Shown: positions 43,143 to 52,141 of the stretch, one piece after another | Numbering within the stretch: the first letter of the stretch is position 1 | How the letters are laid out: every line of letters begins with the position of its first letter | Assembly (NCBI RefSeq): GCF_014204325.1 | Contig: NZ_JACHKT010000014.1 | Coordinates: 1 to 64,000 of the forward strand | DNA length: 64,000 bases | Source: Arcicella rosea | Lineage (GTDB): Bacteria > Bacteroidota > Bacteroidia > Cytophagales > Spirosomataceae | Direction of reading: 5' to 3' | Translations under genes and position numbers: made by a program | The notes under the pieces: generated by a model | The model's database searches: none | Told to the model about the DNA's origin: nothing | The model's input: only the letters and a program-made list of their open reading frames with translations

Positions 43143-44285
43143 ATGAACAGAATCAATATGTTTTTCGATAAATCAACACAATTTTCAATCATTGCAGCTT
43201 TATTTTTATTAAGCTCATGCGGTGATAAAAAGGCAGCACAAATGCCAACGGCTCCGCCAGTTCCTGTAACGATTGAAGCCGTAGAAGTAACAGATGCTTC
43301 GTATCATGATGAATATCCTGCTACGGTAACAGCTTTGGATGTGGTAGAATTAAGACCACAAGTAAGCGGTTTCATTACGGGTGTACATTTCAGCGATGGT
43401 TCAAGAGTACGCAAAGGACAATTGTTGTATTCAATTGATACACAGTTGTATGAAGCAAATTACGACCAAGCCGTGGCGAATTTAAACGTGCAAGAAGCCA
43501 ATTTAGCAAAAGCACAAAAAGATGCGAATCGTTTTCAAGAATTAGCGAAAAATGATGCCGTTGCCAAACAATTGGTCGATAATGCCGATGCAGCTTTGGA
43601 AGTAGCAAAAAAACAAGTTGAAGCTTCAAAAGCAAATATCAAAGGAGTACAAACTAATGTGCGTTATACCAAAGTATATGCACCTTTTGATGGAACGATT
43701 GGTATTTCTTTAGTGAAAAAAGGAGCGGCTGTAACGGCAGGACAAACGATTTTGAATACGGTTTCTACGGATAATCAATTAGCGGTTGATTTTAACGTTG
43801 ACCAAAAAGATATTTACTACTTCAGCAACTTAATCCAAAAAGGGAAAGCCAACAATGATTCTACTTTTACACTTGCATTTGGGGGAGATATTTATCCACA
43901 CACAGGAAAAATCTTGTTGATGGATAGAGCCGTTGACCCACAAACTGGAACGATAAAAACTAGACTGGCTTTCCCTAATCCTAAAAATTTACTTCGTTCG
44001 GGCATGACTGGAACCGTTAGAGTTTTGAGTACTTCTAGCAAAGCCGTTGTGATTCCTTACAAAGCAATTTCTGAACAATTGGGAGAATTCTTTGTGTATG
44101 TACCGGGCGATAGCAGTAAAGCGACTCAAAAAAGAGTACAATTAGGGACAAGCCTAGGAACAAAAATCATCGTAAAAGATGGTTTGAAAGAAGGGGATAA
44201 AATTATCGTTGAAGGAATTCAAAATTTACGTGAAGGTGCTGTTTATACCACTGAAGTTCCTTCGGCTACACCAGCGAAAAAATAA
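43143..44285 (+). CDS. RND efflux periplasmic adaptor (efflux operon 1)
   Basis: Membrane fusion lipoprotein of 380 residues, lipobox LSSC near residue 26. Lipoyl halves are visible at VELRPQVSGFITGVHFSDGS and TKVYAPFDGTIGISLVKKG, with a helical hairpin between (NLNVQEANLAKAQKDANRF) and beta-barrel then membrane-proximal regions after (GKILLMDRAVDPQTGTIKTR). It is the AcrA-type partner of the permease downstream. Junction hairpins lie before and after the gene. Confidence 0.9.
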   Translation: MNRINMFFDKSTQFSIIAALFLLSSCGDKKAAQMPTAPPVPVTIEAVEVTDASYHDEYPATVTALDVVELRPQVSGFITGVHFSDGSRVRKGQLLYSIDTQLYEANYDQAVANLNVQEANLAKAQKDANRFQELAKNDAVAKQLVDNADAALEVAKKQVEASKANIKGVQTNVRYTKVYAPFDGTIGISLVKKGAAVTAGQTILNTVSTDNQLAVDFNVDQKDIYYFSNLIQKGKANNDSTFTLAFGGDIYPHTGKILLMDRAVDPQTGTIKTRLAFPNPKNLLRSGMTGTVRVLSTSSKAVVIPYKAISEQLGEFFVYVPGDSSKATQKRVQLGTSLGTKIIVKDGLKEGDKIIVEGIQNLREGAVYTTEVPSATPAKK

Positions 44286-44310
44286 GCTTATTGAGAGTTT
44301 ATGAGTGGAC

Positions 44311-44388
44311 GAGTTTAAGGTTTATGAGTACAATGTTTATGAGTTCAAAATCATAAAAATATCTTATAAACTCATAAACTTTAAACTC
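44311..44388 (+). repeat. Hairpin between adaptor and permease genes
   Basis: gagtttaaggtttatgagt (44311-44329) pairs with actcataaactttaaactc (44370-44388), 19 bp with one G-U pair. Surrounding bases repeat the word TTATGAG several more times. Same design as 43042 but different words. Confidence 0.78.
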
Positions 44389-44434
44389 ATGAACTTATGA
44401 ACTCAAGGACTCAAAAAAATTAAAAAATATAGAA

Positions 44435-47400
44435 ATGATAGCAGATGTTTTTATAAAAAGGCCAATCACCGCAATTGTTACCTCATTGGTGCTTGTCATC
44501 GTAGGAATCATTGCCTTGACTACATTGCCTATCTCACAATATCCAGATATTACGCCTCCAACCGTTACTGTATCAGGTAACTTTACAGGAGCAGATGCCC
44601 AGACGGTGGAGCAAACCACCACCACGCCGATTGAAACACAAATCAACGGTACACCGGGCATGACTTATATGTCGAGTAACAGTACCAGTAGCGGACAAAG
44701 TAGTATTAACGTTACTTTCGATATTGGAACAGACGTAAACATTGCCGCATTGGATGTGCAGAACCGTGTAAGTGTGGCACAACCTACTTTGCCAGATGCC
44801 GTAAAACGCCTTGGTTTAACGGTTCGTAAGCGTAATCCAAGTATCATGATGGCATTGGCTTTGTACTCGCCAAAAGGTACACATGATGCAAAATTCATCG
44901 GAAACTTTGCCAATATCTATGTAAAAGATGCCTTGCAAAGAGTAAAAGGAGTAGGAGATATTGTATCAAGAGCGGATGATTTTGGGATGAGAATCTGGTT
45001 GAATCCAGAAAAATTGGCTGCCATGCGTATGACGCCAAGCGATATTACAGCGGCTTTGGCAGAACAAAACCTACAGATTGCAGCAGGTACAATTGGTGGA
45101 AATCCACAACCTTCAACGCAAGCTTTTGAATATAGTGTATTGACAAACAGTCGTTTAAATACGAAAGACCAATTTGAAAATATTATCGTTCGTACTGTGC
45201 CAGCTACAGGAAGTATTGTGTATTTGAAAGACGTAGCCAGAGTAGAACTAGGAAGATTTGATTATGGCGTAAATGCTTTTGTTTCGGGAAAACCTGCGGC
45301 TTTTGTAATTATTTACCTTGCACCAGGAGGAAATACACTAAAAACCTATGAAGGAGTGGTTGCCGCTTTGACGGAAATGAAAAAGACTTTCCCGAAAGAT
45401 ATTGACTACGTAGTGCCTTTAGAATCAGCTTCGGTTGTAAAAGTTTCTATTGAAGAGGTAATTCATACCTTGGTTGAAGCCCTGATTTTGGTAATTCTGG
45501 TAGTATTCTTATTCCTTCAAAACTGGAGAGCTACGTTAATTCCAATTTTGGCAATTCCTGTGTCATTAATCGGAACGTTTATTTTCTTTATTCCTTTTGG
45601 TTTTACGATTAATACACTTACCCTTTTTGCCTTTGTATTAGCCATTGGTATTGTGGTGGATGATGCCATTGTAGTGGTTGAAGCCGTACAGCACAATATG
45701 GATGAATACGGAATGACGCCAAAACAAGCAACTAAGAAAGCCATGAAAGATATTTCTGGGCCAGTAATCGCTATTGCGTTAATTCTTGCGGCAGTGTTTG
45801 TTCCAGTAAGTTTTGTGCCGGGAATCGTTGGTAGATTATATCAACAATTTGCTATTACCATTGCAGTTTCTGTAATTCTTTCTGCTTTTGTAGCACTTTC
45901 TTTAACGCCAGCATTATGTACAATTATGCTGAAACCATCGAAAGATAAAAATGCTAAAAAGAATATTTTAGAAAAATTCTTCGCTTGGTTCAATACTAAG
46001 TTTGATAGCCTTTCACTTTCTTATACAAGAGGGGTTGCGAAATGGATTAAAGCAACGCCAATGGTTTTGGTGATGATGGTTTGTTTATTTGTTGGTTTAG
46101 GATATTTGTTCAAAACAAAACCAACAGGTTTTATTCCAACAGAAGATGAAGGACGTTTATATGTAACTTACGAAATGCCAGAGGCGACATCTACAAGCCG
46201 AAACGTAGCGTTGTTTCAAACCATTATGAAACGTTTGGAAGTATTGCCAGAAGTAAGAGTAGTAGGTGGTATCGCTGGTTTGAACATCGTAAGTTTTTCT
46301 AACAAAACAAACGTTGGTACTTTCTTTGTAAACTTAAAACCTTGGTCGGATAGAGAAGGGAAAGAACATCAAGTACAAGCGGTCATTGAAAAAATTAAAA
46401 AGAGTACGGCTGATATTAAAGAAGCCAGAGTCCTTGCAATTGCACCGCCAGCAATTCCTGGACTAGGGCAAACCGCAGGTTTTACGTTTGAACTTTTACA
46501 GACAACCAGTCCTGATAATGTACAGCAATTTGAAAAAGTAGCTCGTAAATTTTTGGCGGCTGTCAATCAGCGTCCAGAAATTGGCATGGCATTTACATTC
46601 TTTAGTTCACGCACGCCAAGTTATCAGATTGATGTAGATCGTGATCAAGCCAAAAAACAAGGGGTACAAGTATCGGATGTTTTTGGTACACTTTCTACTT
46701 TATTGGGTAGTTCGTACATCAACGATTTTACTTTATATGGTAGAAACTTTAGGGTAATGGTGCAGGCAGATAGTAGTTACCGTTCTTCTTTAGAGAAAAT
46801 CGAAAAGTTTTATGTAAGAAATAACGTTGGAAACATGGTGCCATTAAAAGCTTTGGTAAAAGCAAAAGTGGTTGAGAATGCTGCTTTGATTTCGCATTAT
46901 AACGTTTATCGTTCTATTGAAATCAATGGTTCGCCAAAACCTGGTTTTAGTAGTGGACAAGCCATTACGGCTTTGAAAGAAGTAGCCGCTACCACCTTGC
47001 CAACGGGTTATTCGTATGAATTTTCCGGGATGAGTAGTGAAGAATTAAAAGCAGGCGATAGCACAACATTGATTTTTGGAATTTCTATCGTGTTCGTATT
47101 CTTGTTCTTAGCTGCTTTGTATGAAAGCTGGTCGATTCCATTCTCAGTATTGTTTGCCGTTCCGATTGGGGCTTTTGGTTCAATCTTAACGCTTACTTTC
47201 TTACCGAATCTCTCTAATAACATTTATGCCCAAATCGGTTTGATTACTTTGATTGGTTTGGCGGCGAAAAACGCTATTTTGATTGTAGAATTTGCCAAAG
47301 AACGGGTTGATAAAGGAATGGAATTAATTCCTGCTACTTTAGAAGCCGTACAATTACGTTTACGACCAATCATTATGACTTCCCTCGCTTTCATTCTGGG

Positions 47401-47593
47401 TGTTTTGCCTTTGGCATTTGCCAGTGGTGCAGCGGCTGAATCTCGTAAAACCATTGGTTGGACAGTATTCGGTGGGATGTTAGCCGCAACCTCTCTAGCG
47501 ATTTTCGTCGTACCAGTACTTTTTGTATTGATTGAAAAAATTGCAGGGGGAAAGAAAAAGAAGGAAATTGAAACTGATTTAGCAATCGAGTAA
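44435..47593 (+). CDS. RND multidrug efflux permease, HAE1/AcrB type
   Basis: Inner membrane drug:proton antiporter of 1052 residues. N-terminus MIADVFIKRPITAIVTSLVL is characteristic. Proton relay residues are intact: Asp409-Asp410 in GIVVDDAIVVVEAV and Lys945 in GLAAKNAILIVEF. Two large periplasmic loops (NFTGADAQTVEQTTTTPIE starts the first) and 12 membrane helices complete the AcrB plan. Length is typical. Likely exports hydrophobic or amphiphilic compounds with the two preceding gene products. A strong terminator follows. Confidence 0.95.
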   Translation: MIADVFIKRPITAIVTSLVLVIVGIIALTTLPISQYPDITPPTVTVSGNFTGADAQTVEQTTTTPIETQINGTPGMTYMSSNSTSSGQSSINVTFDIGTDVNIAALDVQNRVSVAQPTLPDAVKRLGLTVRKRNPSIMMALALYSPKGTHDAKFIGNFANIYVKDALQRVKGVGDIVSRADDFGMRIWLNPEKLAAMRMTPSDITAALAEQNLQIAAGTIGGNPQPSTQAFEYSVLTNSRLNTKDQFENIIVRTVPATGSIVYLKDVARVELGRFDYGVNAFVSGKPAAFVIIYLAPGGNTLKTYEGVVAALTEMKKTFPKDIDYVVPLESASVVKVSIEEVIHTLVEALILVILVVFLFLQNWRATLIPILAIPVSLIGTFIFFIPFGFTINTLTLFAFVLAIGIVVDDAIVVVEAVQHNMDEYGMTPKQATKKAMKDISGPVIAIALILAAVFVPVSFVPGIVGRLYQQFAITIAVSVILSAFVALSLTPALCTIMLKPSKDKNAKKNILEKFFAWFNTKFDSLSLSYTRGVAKWIKATPMVLVMMVCLFVGLGYLFKTKPTGFIPTEDEGRLYVTYEMPEATSTSRNVALFQTIMKRLEVLPEVRVVGGIAGLNIVSFSNKTNVGTFFVNLKPWSDREGKEHQVQAVIEKIKKSTADIKEARVLAIAPPAIPGLGQTAGFTFELLQTTSPDNVQQFEKVARKFLAAVNQRPEIGMAFTFFSSRTPSYQIDVDRDQAKKQGVQVSDVFGTLSTLLGSSYINDFTLYGRNFRVMVQADSSYRSSLEKIEKFYVRNNVGNMVPLKALVKAKVVENAALISHYNVYRSIEINGSPKPGFSSGQAITALKEVAATTLPTGYSYEFSGMSSEELKAGDSTTLIFGISIVFVFLFLAALYESWSIPFSVLFAVPIGAFGSILTLTFLPNLSNNIYAQIGLITLIGLAAKNAILIVEFAKERVDKGMELIPATLEAVQLRLRPIIMTSLAFILGVLPLAFASGAAAESRKTIGWTVFGGMLAATSLAIFVVPVLFVLIEKIAGGKKKKEIETDLAIE

Positions 47594-47610
47594 AATAATA
47601 GTTGAATTGC

Positions 47611-47651
47611 AAAAAGCTTCATCGTGAAATCGTTTCACGGTGAAGCTTTTT
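47611..47651 (+). terminator. Terminator of efflux operon 1
   Basis: 19-bp stem with one mismatch (47611-47629 with 47633-47651), loop tcg, then a run of T. Located 17 bases after the permease stop. Confidence 0.9.
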
Positions 47652-47691
47652 TTGTTTTCTGGTATTAAAAAAATGCAATAGCATAAATTAT

Positions 47692-47774
47692 ATGTAGTGG
47701 TAACCTTTAGGGGTACCGTTTCTTATCTTAATTAATTAATTGTCAATCGGTAACTGCAAGAGTTACCGCTACAT
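47692..47774. repeat. REPIN-like double palindrome
   Basis: Two 27-base arms in inverted orientation, 47692-47718 and 47748-47774, agree at 19 of 27 positions (shared ATGTAG, GGTAAC and TACCG). Each arm is itself a hairpin, the right one perfect: GGTAACT-gcaag-AGTTACC. The AT-rich middle includes attaattaat. This is the structure of REP doublets mobilised by RAYT transposases; no such transposase lies in the window. Confidence 0.65.
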
Positions 47775-48080
47775 GCAAATACTTTAAAACCTTTGTAAAC
47801 CTACTTAATCTTTATAACGCTGTTTTACTTCTCTCCAACATTTTTTCATTACAAAGAGTATTAAATACAAAAATCTGTCTATTTAGGAAATAAAGTATTT
47901 GTAAATGGCAAAGAGTCAGGATTGGTTTACCCCCTAATTTTGACGAAAAACCAGACAGTATTATGCTTTCTACTTTATAAATTTGTATTATTCAATACAA
48001 TTGTTGAATAAACGCTTTATTTCTCTAAATTGAAGAGATGTCAAATCTTTGTATTTTATTATTTAATTAATATACACTCA

Positions 48081-50843
48081 ATGTTTATTTCCTTCGCTAA
48101 ATACAGTTTATATCTAGGAGCATTTCTAGGTTTAAGCTCTCTTGCCCATGAATCTATGACCACACCAGTAAAAGCCGAGAACGCACAGGTGTGGGCAGAT
48201 ACTTTAAATCGACCAGAGGAAAACCGTTTTACAAAAAGCGTACTTTCTAATGACCTCAACGAACCGATGGAATTGGCTGTTGCACCCGACGGTCGTGTTT
48301 TCTTTGTAGAAAGAGCGGGCAAATTTTATGTATATGACCCCGTACAGAAAAAAACAAGATTACTTTATGATTTCCCTGTAAAAGCGGTTGATAAATACTT
48401 GAATGGTTTATTAGGGATGACGATTGACCCTAATTTTGCGAAAAACCATTATCTCTACTTCTTTTATACTATTGAAGATAAAGGACAAACCAAGCAACGA
48501 ATCGGAAGATTTAAAGTAAATGATGATAGCACGCTTGATATTGAAAGCGAAAAATCTATCATCGAATTTCCACTTGATTTAGAAGTAAGTGCACATACAG
48601 GTGGTTCTATGGCTTGGGATGCTCATGGTAATTTGTTTATTTCAACAGGTGATAATACAGTGCCTTTTGAATCAAACGGACATGCACCTATCGACGAAAG
48701 AGAAAAAAGACCCATTTTTGATGCACAACGTTCGGCAGGAAATCCGAACGATTTACGTGGAAAAATTCTTCGTATTCATGTAGAATCAGATGGCTCTTAT
48801 ACCATTCCAGAAGGTAATTTATTTCCGAAAGGAATGGAAGGTACTCGTCCTGAAATTTATGTAATGGGTTGTCGTAATCCATACCGTATTTCGGTTGACC
48901 CAGCTACTTCCATTTTATATTGGGGCGAAATTGGTCCTGATGCAGGAACGGATGGCGTACAAGGTCCACGTGGTTATGACGAATTCAACCAAGCGAAAAA
49001 AGCAGGAAATTATGGCTGGCCATATTTTGTGGGCGATAACAAAGCGTATAATCAGTATGATTTTGCGACTAAAAAAGTAGGTACTCCTTTTGATGCAAAT
49101 GCTCTCGTAAACAATTCTCCTTATAATACAGGGATGAAAAATTTGCCTCCAGCTCAAAAAGCAATGATTTGGTATCCATATAATCAATCTGCTGAATTTC
49201 CAAAATTAGGTGTTGGCGGTAGATGTGCAATGGGCGGCCCTGTGTATCATTTTGATGCTTCCGTATCAAACCCAAATAAATTGCCTGCTTATTATGATAA
49301 AGCTTTATTTGTGTACGATTGGATGCGTAATTGGATTTATGCAGTACGTTTAGACGAACAACAAAATTACCAATCAATGGAAGCATTTATGCCAACGACG
49401 GGCGATTTCCGTCGTCCAGTAGATATGGAAATTGGTCCAGACGGTAGTGTTTATTTATTAGAGTATGGTTCGGTTTATGGTATTGATAACGAAGATGCAC
49501 GTTTAGTGAAAGTGGATTTCAACAGCGGAAACCGTGCGCCAGTGGCACAAGCGATTGCGACGGATACTATCGGACTAGCTCCTTTTAAAGTAGCTTTCAC
49601 AGGAGATAAAAGCCATGATTTTGATAAAGGAGATAAGTTAAGTTACCAATGGAAATTTGAAGGAAAGGCAATTTCTACCGAAGTAAATCCAACTTATACT
49701 TTCAGTAAAAATGGTATCTATAAAGTAAGCCTTACCGTAAAAGACCAATTAGGAGCAAGTAGCACAAGTACTATCAATATTAAAGTTGGTAATACAGTAC
49801 CAGAAGTAGCCATCGCTACGACAGATAACAGTACTTTCTTCATTCCAACACAAACGCCTTTTAAATATGCTGTAAGTGTGAAAGATAAGGAAGACCAATT
49901 GATTGACCCAAAACGTGTTAAAGTGGTGTTGAATTATATTCCTAAAGTGAGTAAAGAGCCACAAATGGGACATCAGCAATTGACTTCTACTTTTAGCTTA
50001 GGAAAATCTTTAATTGCTGGTTCAGATTGTAAGGCTTGTCACCAAGTAAATGCAAAATCGGTTGGGCCATCATTCACAGAAGTTTCTAAAAGATATAGGG
50101 AAGACAAAACTGCGATTGCTAAATTGGCGAACAAAATCATCATCGGTGGTGGTGGCGTTTGGGACGAACGTGAAATGAGTGCTCACCCACAACTTTCTCG
50201 TGAAGAAACCACCGAAATGGTGAAGTATATTCTTTCATTAGGCAACGAACCAATTGAAAATAGAATTCCTCAAAAAGGTTCGGTTACGTTGAAAGAACAC
50301 GTTGGAAAAGAACAAGAAGGACGTTATGTTTTAACGGCTTCATATACAGATAAAGGTTCGTTAGTTGCTCCACAAGGCAAAACAAAAGCATTATTAGCTT
50401 TGAATAAAACAGATGTATTGGTGTTACGCCCAACTAAAGTATATGGTAGCGAAGCAGATGAATTGAACAACGTTAGCCGACAAGGAAAACGTTTGGGAAG
50501 TATTCATAATGGTTCATACTTTGTGTTGAAAAATATCGACCTGAAAAATATTGAACAGTTAACTTACCGTTATTCTTCAAGAGATAAAGGAGCAACGCTA
50601 GAAGTACATGCAGATTCGCCAACAGGTGCGTTGATAAGTACTTTAAACTATGAGCCAACAGGTAATTGGAATACTTATACAGAGAAGAGTGCGGCACTTC
50701 AAGCAACTACAGGAAAGCATGATTTGTACTTTGTATTTGTAAAAACAACAACGCCAAACAAAGATTTATTCAGCTTAGAATGGATAGATTTTGTACCAAC
50801 TGCTGTAGAGAAATCGGCTACTAAAGCGACGGTTGGAAAGTAA
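48081..50843 (+). CDS. PQQ-type sugar dehydrogenase with PKD, cytochrome c and CBM-like domains
   Basis: 920 residues. Signal-like N-terminus; a six-bladed glucose/sorbosone dehydrogenase domain at about 40-485 (LNEPMELAVAPDGRVFFVER, GLLGMTIDPNFAKNHYLYFF, GCRNPYRISVDPATSILYWG); a PKD domain at about 490-575 (GLAPFKVAFTGDKSHDFDKG); a class I cytochrome c domain with CKACH at 650-654 and a probable Met699 ligand; and a C-terminal CBM6-like beta-sandwich at about 780-905. It probably oxidises a sugar in the periplasm and passes electrons to its own heme. ATG 48081 is chosen because upstream in-frame TTG codons precede no signal sequence. It stands as a single gene. Confidence 0.85.
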   Translation: MFISFAKYSLYLGAFLGLSSLAHESMTTPVKAENAQVWADTLNRPEENRFTKSVLSNDLNEPMELAVAPDGRVFFVERAGKFYVYDPVQKKTRLLYDFPVKAVDKYLNGLLGMTIDPNFAKNHYLYFFYTIEDKGQTKQRIGRFKVNDDSTLDIESEKSIIEFPLDLEVSAHTGGSMAWDAHGNLFISTGDNTVPFESNGHAPIDEREKRPIFDAQRSAGNPNDLRGKILRIHVESDGSYTIPEGNLFPKGMEGTRPEIYVMGCRNPYRISVDPATSILYWGEIGPDAGTDGVQGPRGYDEFNQAKKAGNYGWPYFVGDNKAYNQYDFATKKVGTPFDANALVNNSPYNTGMKNLPPAQKAMIWYPYNQSAEFPKLGVGGRCAMGGPVYHFDASVSNPNKLPAYYDKALFVYDWMRNWIYAVRLDEQQNYQSMEAFMPTTGDFRRPVDMEIGPDGSVYLLEYGSVYGIDNEDARLVKVDFNSGNRAPVAQAIATDTIGLAPFKVAFTGDKSHDFDKGDKLSYQWKFEGKAISTEVNPTYTFSKNGIYKVSLTVKDQLGASSTSTINIKVGNTVPEVAIATTDNSTFFIPTQTPFKYAVSVKDKEDQLIDPKRVKVVLNYIPKVSKEPQMGHQQLTSTFSLGKSLIAGSDCKACHQVNAKSVGPSFTEVSKRYREDKTAIAKLANKIIIGGGGVWDEREMSAHPQLSREETTEMVKYILSLGNEPIENRIPQKGSVTLKEHVGKEQEGRYVLTASYTDKGSLVAPQGKTKALLALNKTDVLVLRPTKVYGSEADELNNVSRQGKRLGSIHNGSYFVLKNIDLKNIEQLTYRYSSRDKGATLEVHADSPTGALISTLNYEPTGNWNTYTEKSAALQATTGKHDLYFVFVKTTTPNKDLFSLEWIDFVPTAVEKSATKATVGK

Positions 50844-50868
50844 GTATTAGAACATTTTGGTAGAAAAT

Positions 50869-50904
50869 AAAAAGCATCCATTCATCATTGAATGGATGCT
50901 TTTT
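50869..50904. terminator. Bidirectional terminator
   Basis: Perfect 16-bp stem (50869-50884 with 50889-50904), loop tcat, A-run and T-run at the edges. It separates the converging sugar dehydrogenase and adaptor genes. Confidence 0.92.
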
Positions 50905-50924
50905 TGTTGGAAGATATATGAAAG

Positions 50925-52043
50925 TTAATCTTTCTTCACCTTCACTTCCGAGCCTTCTCTCACTTCTTCGGTTGCTACTTTTACTAATTGGTCGCCTTCT
51001 GATAAATCACCATAAATTTCTACTTTTCCTTCTGCTTCTCTACCTTTTCGTACTTCTACCCATTCAGCTTTTCCGTTGACGATTTTTACCACGAATACTT
51101 TTTCTGGAGCATTCGCCACGGCTGCTTTTGGTACAACAAAAGTCTTTTCTGTGGCTGGGAACGATATTTTTACTTCGGCAACCATGCCTGGTAACAATTT
51201 CTTTTGACTGTTATCAATGTCCATTTCAATACGTTCTGAGCGAAATTTTGTGTCTAAAGCTCCCGCCAAACGATTAATTTTTGCTTTAAATACTTCACTT
51301 GGAAAAGCTTTTACCGTAAAAGTGATTTCGTTTTTGTCGCCTAAATAAGAAGTGTAAGCTTCTGGAATTAAGACGATTAAACGTAATTTTTTCTGATCTT
51401 GTAAAGTAAACATCGGAAACTCTGAGCCTTTGCCTGATGGCCCAACATAAGCACCCACACTGATATTACGAGCCGTAATAAAACCACTGAATGGCGCTCG
51501 GATTGCCAAGTAATTCTTATTATCTGCAATTTCTTTATAGCTTGATTTGGCGGCATCTAATTGTGCGAAATCAGCATTTTTGCGTGCTAAAGCTTGGTCT
51601 AATTCATTGGGCGAGATTGTACCTGCGGTTTTGCTGGTTTGTAAAAGACGTTCGTACAAAGCTTTACTTGCTGCATATATGGCTTCTTGCGATTGTAATC
51701 TTGAAGCTGAGGCTGATAGTTGTGAAGAAAGTTCTGGTGCTTCCATCGTCACTAATAATTGTCCTTCTTTTACTTCAGAACCAACATCTACATTCATTTT
51801 TTGTACAAAGCTGTTTACTTTGGCGTATAAATCTACGCTGTGTTTGGCGATTAATTCCCCTGGAATTTGAATCGTGGTTGACATCATTCCTTTTTCCAAA
51901 GTAAAAACTTCTACACTGTGTATGGTTGGTGCGGTTGATTTTTCTTCTTTTTTCGTTTCCGAATGCCCGCAACTATTGAATAATATCGTGGCAGCAAATA
52001 AACCAGCGACAGTTAAAATTGATTTGATAGCTTTTGATTTCAT
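50925..52043 (-). CDS. RND efflux periplasmic adaptor (efflux operon 2)
   Basis: Lipoprotein adaptor of 372 residues with lipobox FNSC near residue 25. It has the lipoyl halves (HSVDLYAKVNSFVQKMNVDV and NKNYLAIRAPFSGFITARNI), the coiled-coil hairpin, the beta-barrel and the end KVEIYGDLSEGDQLVKV. It is the last gene of a minus-strand operon, channel-permease-adaptor, the reverse order of operon 1. A hairpin lies between it and the permease. Confidence 0.9.
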   Translation of the reverse strand: MKSKAIKSILTVAGLFAATILFNSCGHSETKKEEKSTAPTIHSVEVFTLEKGMMSTTIQIPGELIAKHSVDLYAKVNSFVQKMNVDVGSEVKEGQLLVTMEAPELSSQLSASASRLQSQEAIYAASKALYERLLQTSKTAGTISPNELDQALARKNADFAQLDAAKSSYKEIADNKNYLAIRAPFSGFITARNISVGAYVGPSGKGSEFPMFTLQDQKKLRLIVLIPEAYTSYLGDKNEITFTVKAFPSEVFKAKINRLAGALDTKFRSERIEMDIDNSQKKLLPGMVAEVKISFPATEKTFVVPKAAVANAPEKVFVVKIVNGKAEWVEVRKGREAEGKVEIYGDLSEGDQLVKVATEEVREGSEVKVKKD

Positions 52044-52055
52044 GGTTGTATTTAG

Positions 52056-52090
52056 CTGTTAGCTAATAGCTGTGAGCATTTAGCTAACAG
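52056..52090 (-). repeat. Hairpin between permease and adaptor genes
   Basis: ctgttagctaa (52056-52066) pairs with ttagctaacag (52080-52090). Further right, 52112-52140 carries the TCACTCAATCACAATTCACTAA-type words seen at 12665 and 43082, here without a full partner arm. Confidence 0.7.
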
Positions 52091-52141
52091 TTTTATTTTT
52101 GTTGAAAGATTTTAATCACTCAATCACAATTCACTAATTCA

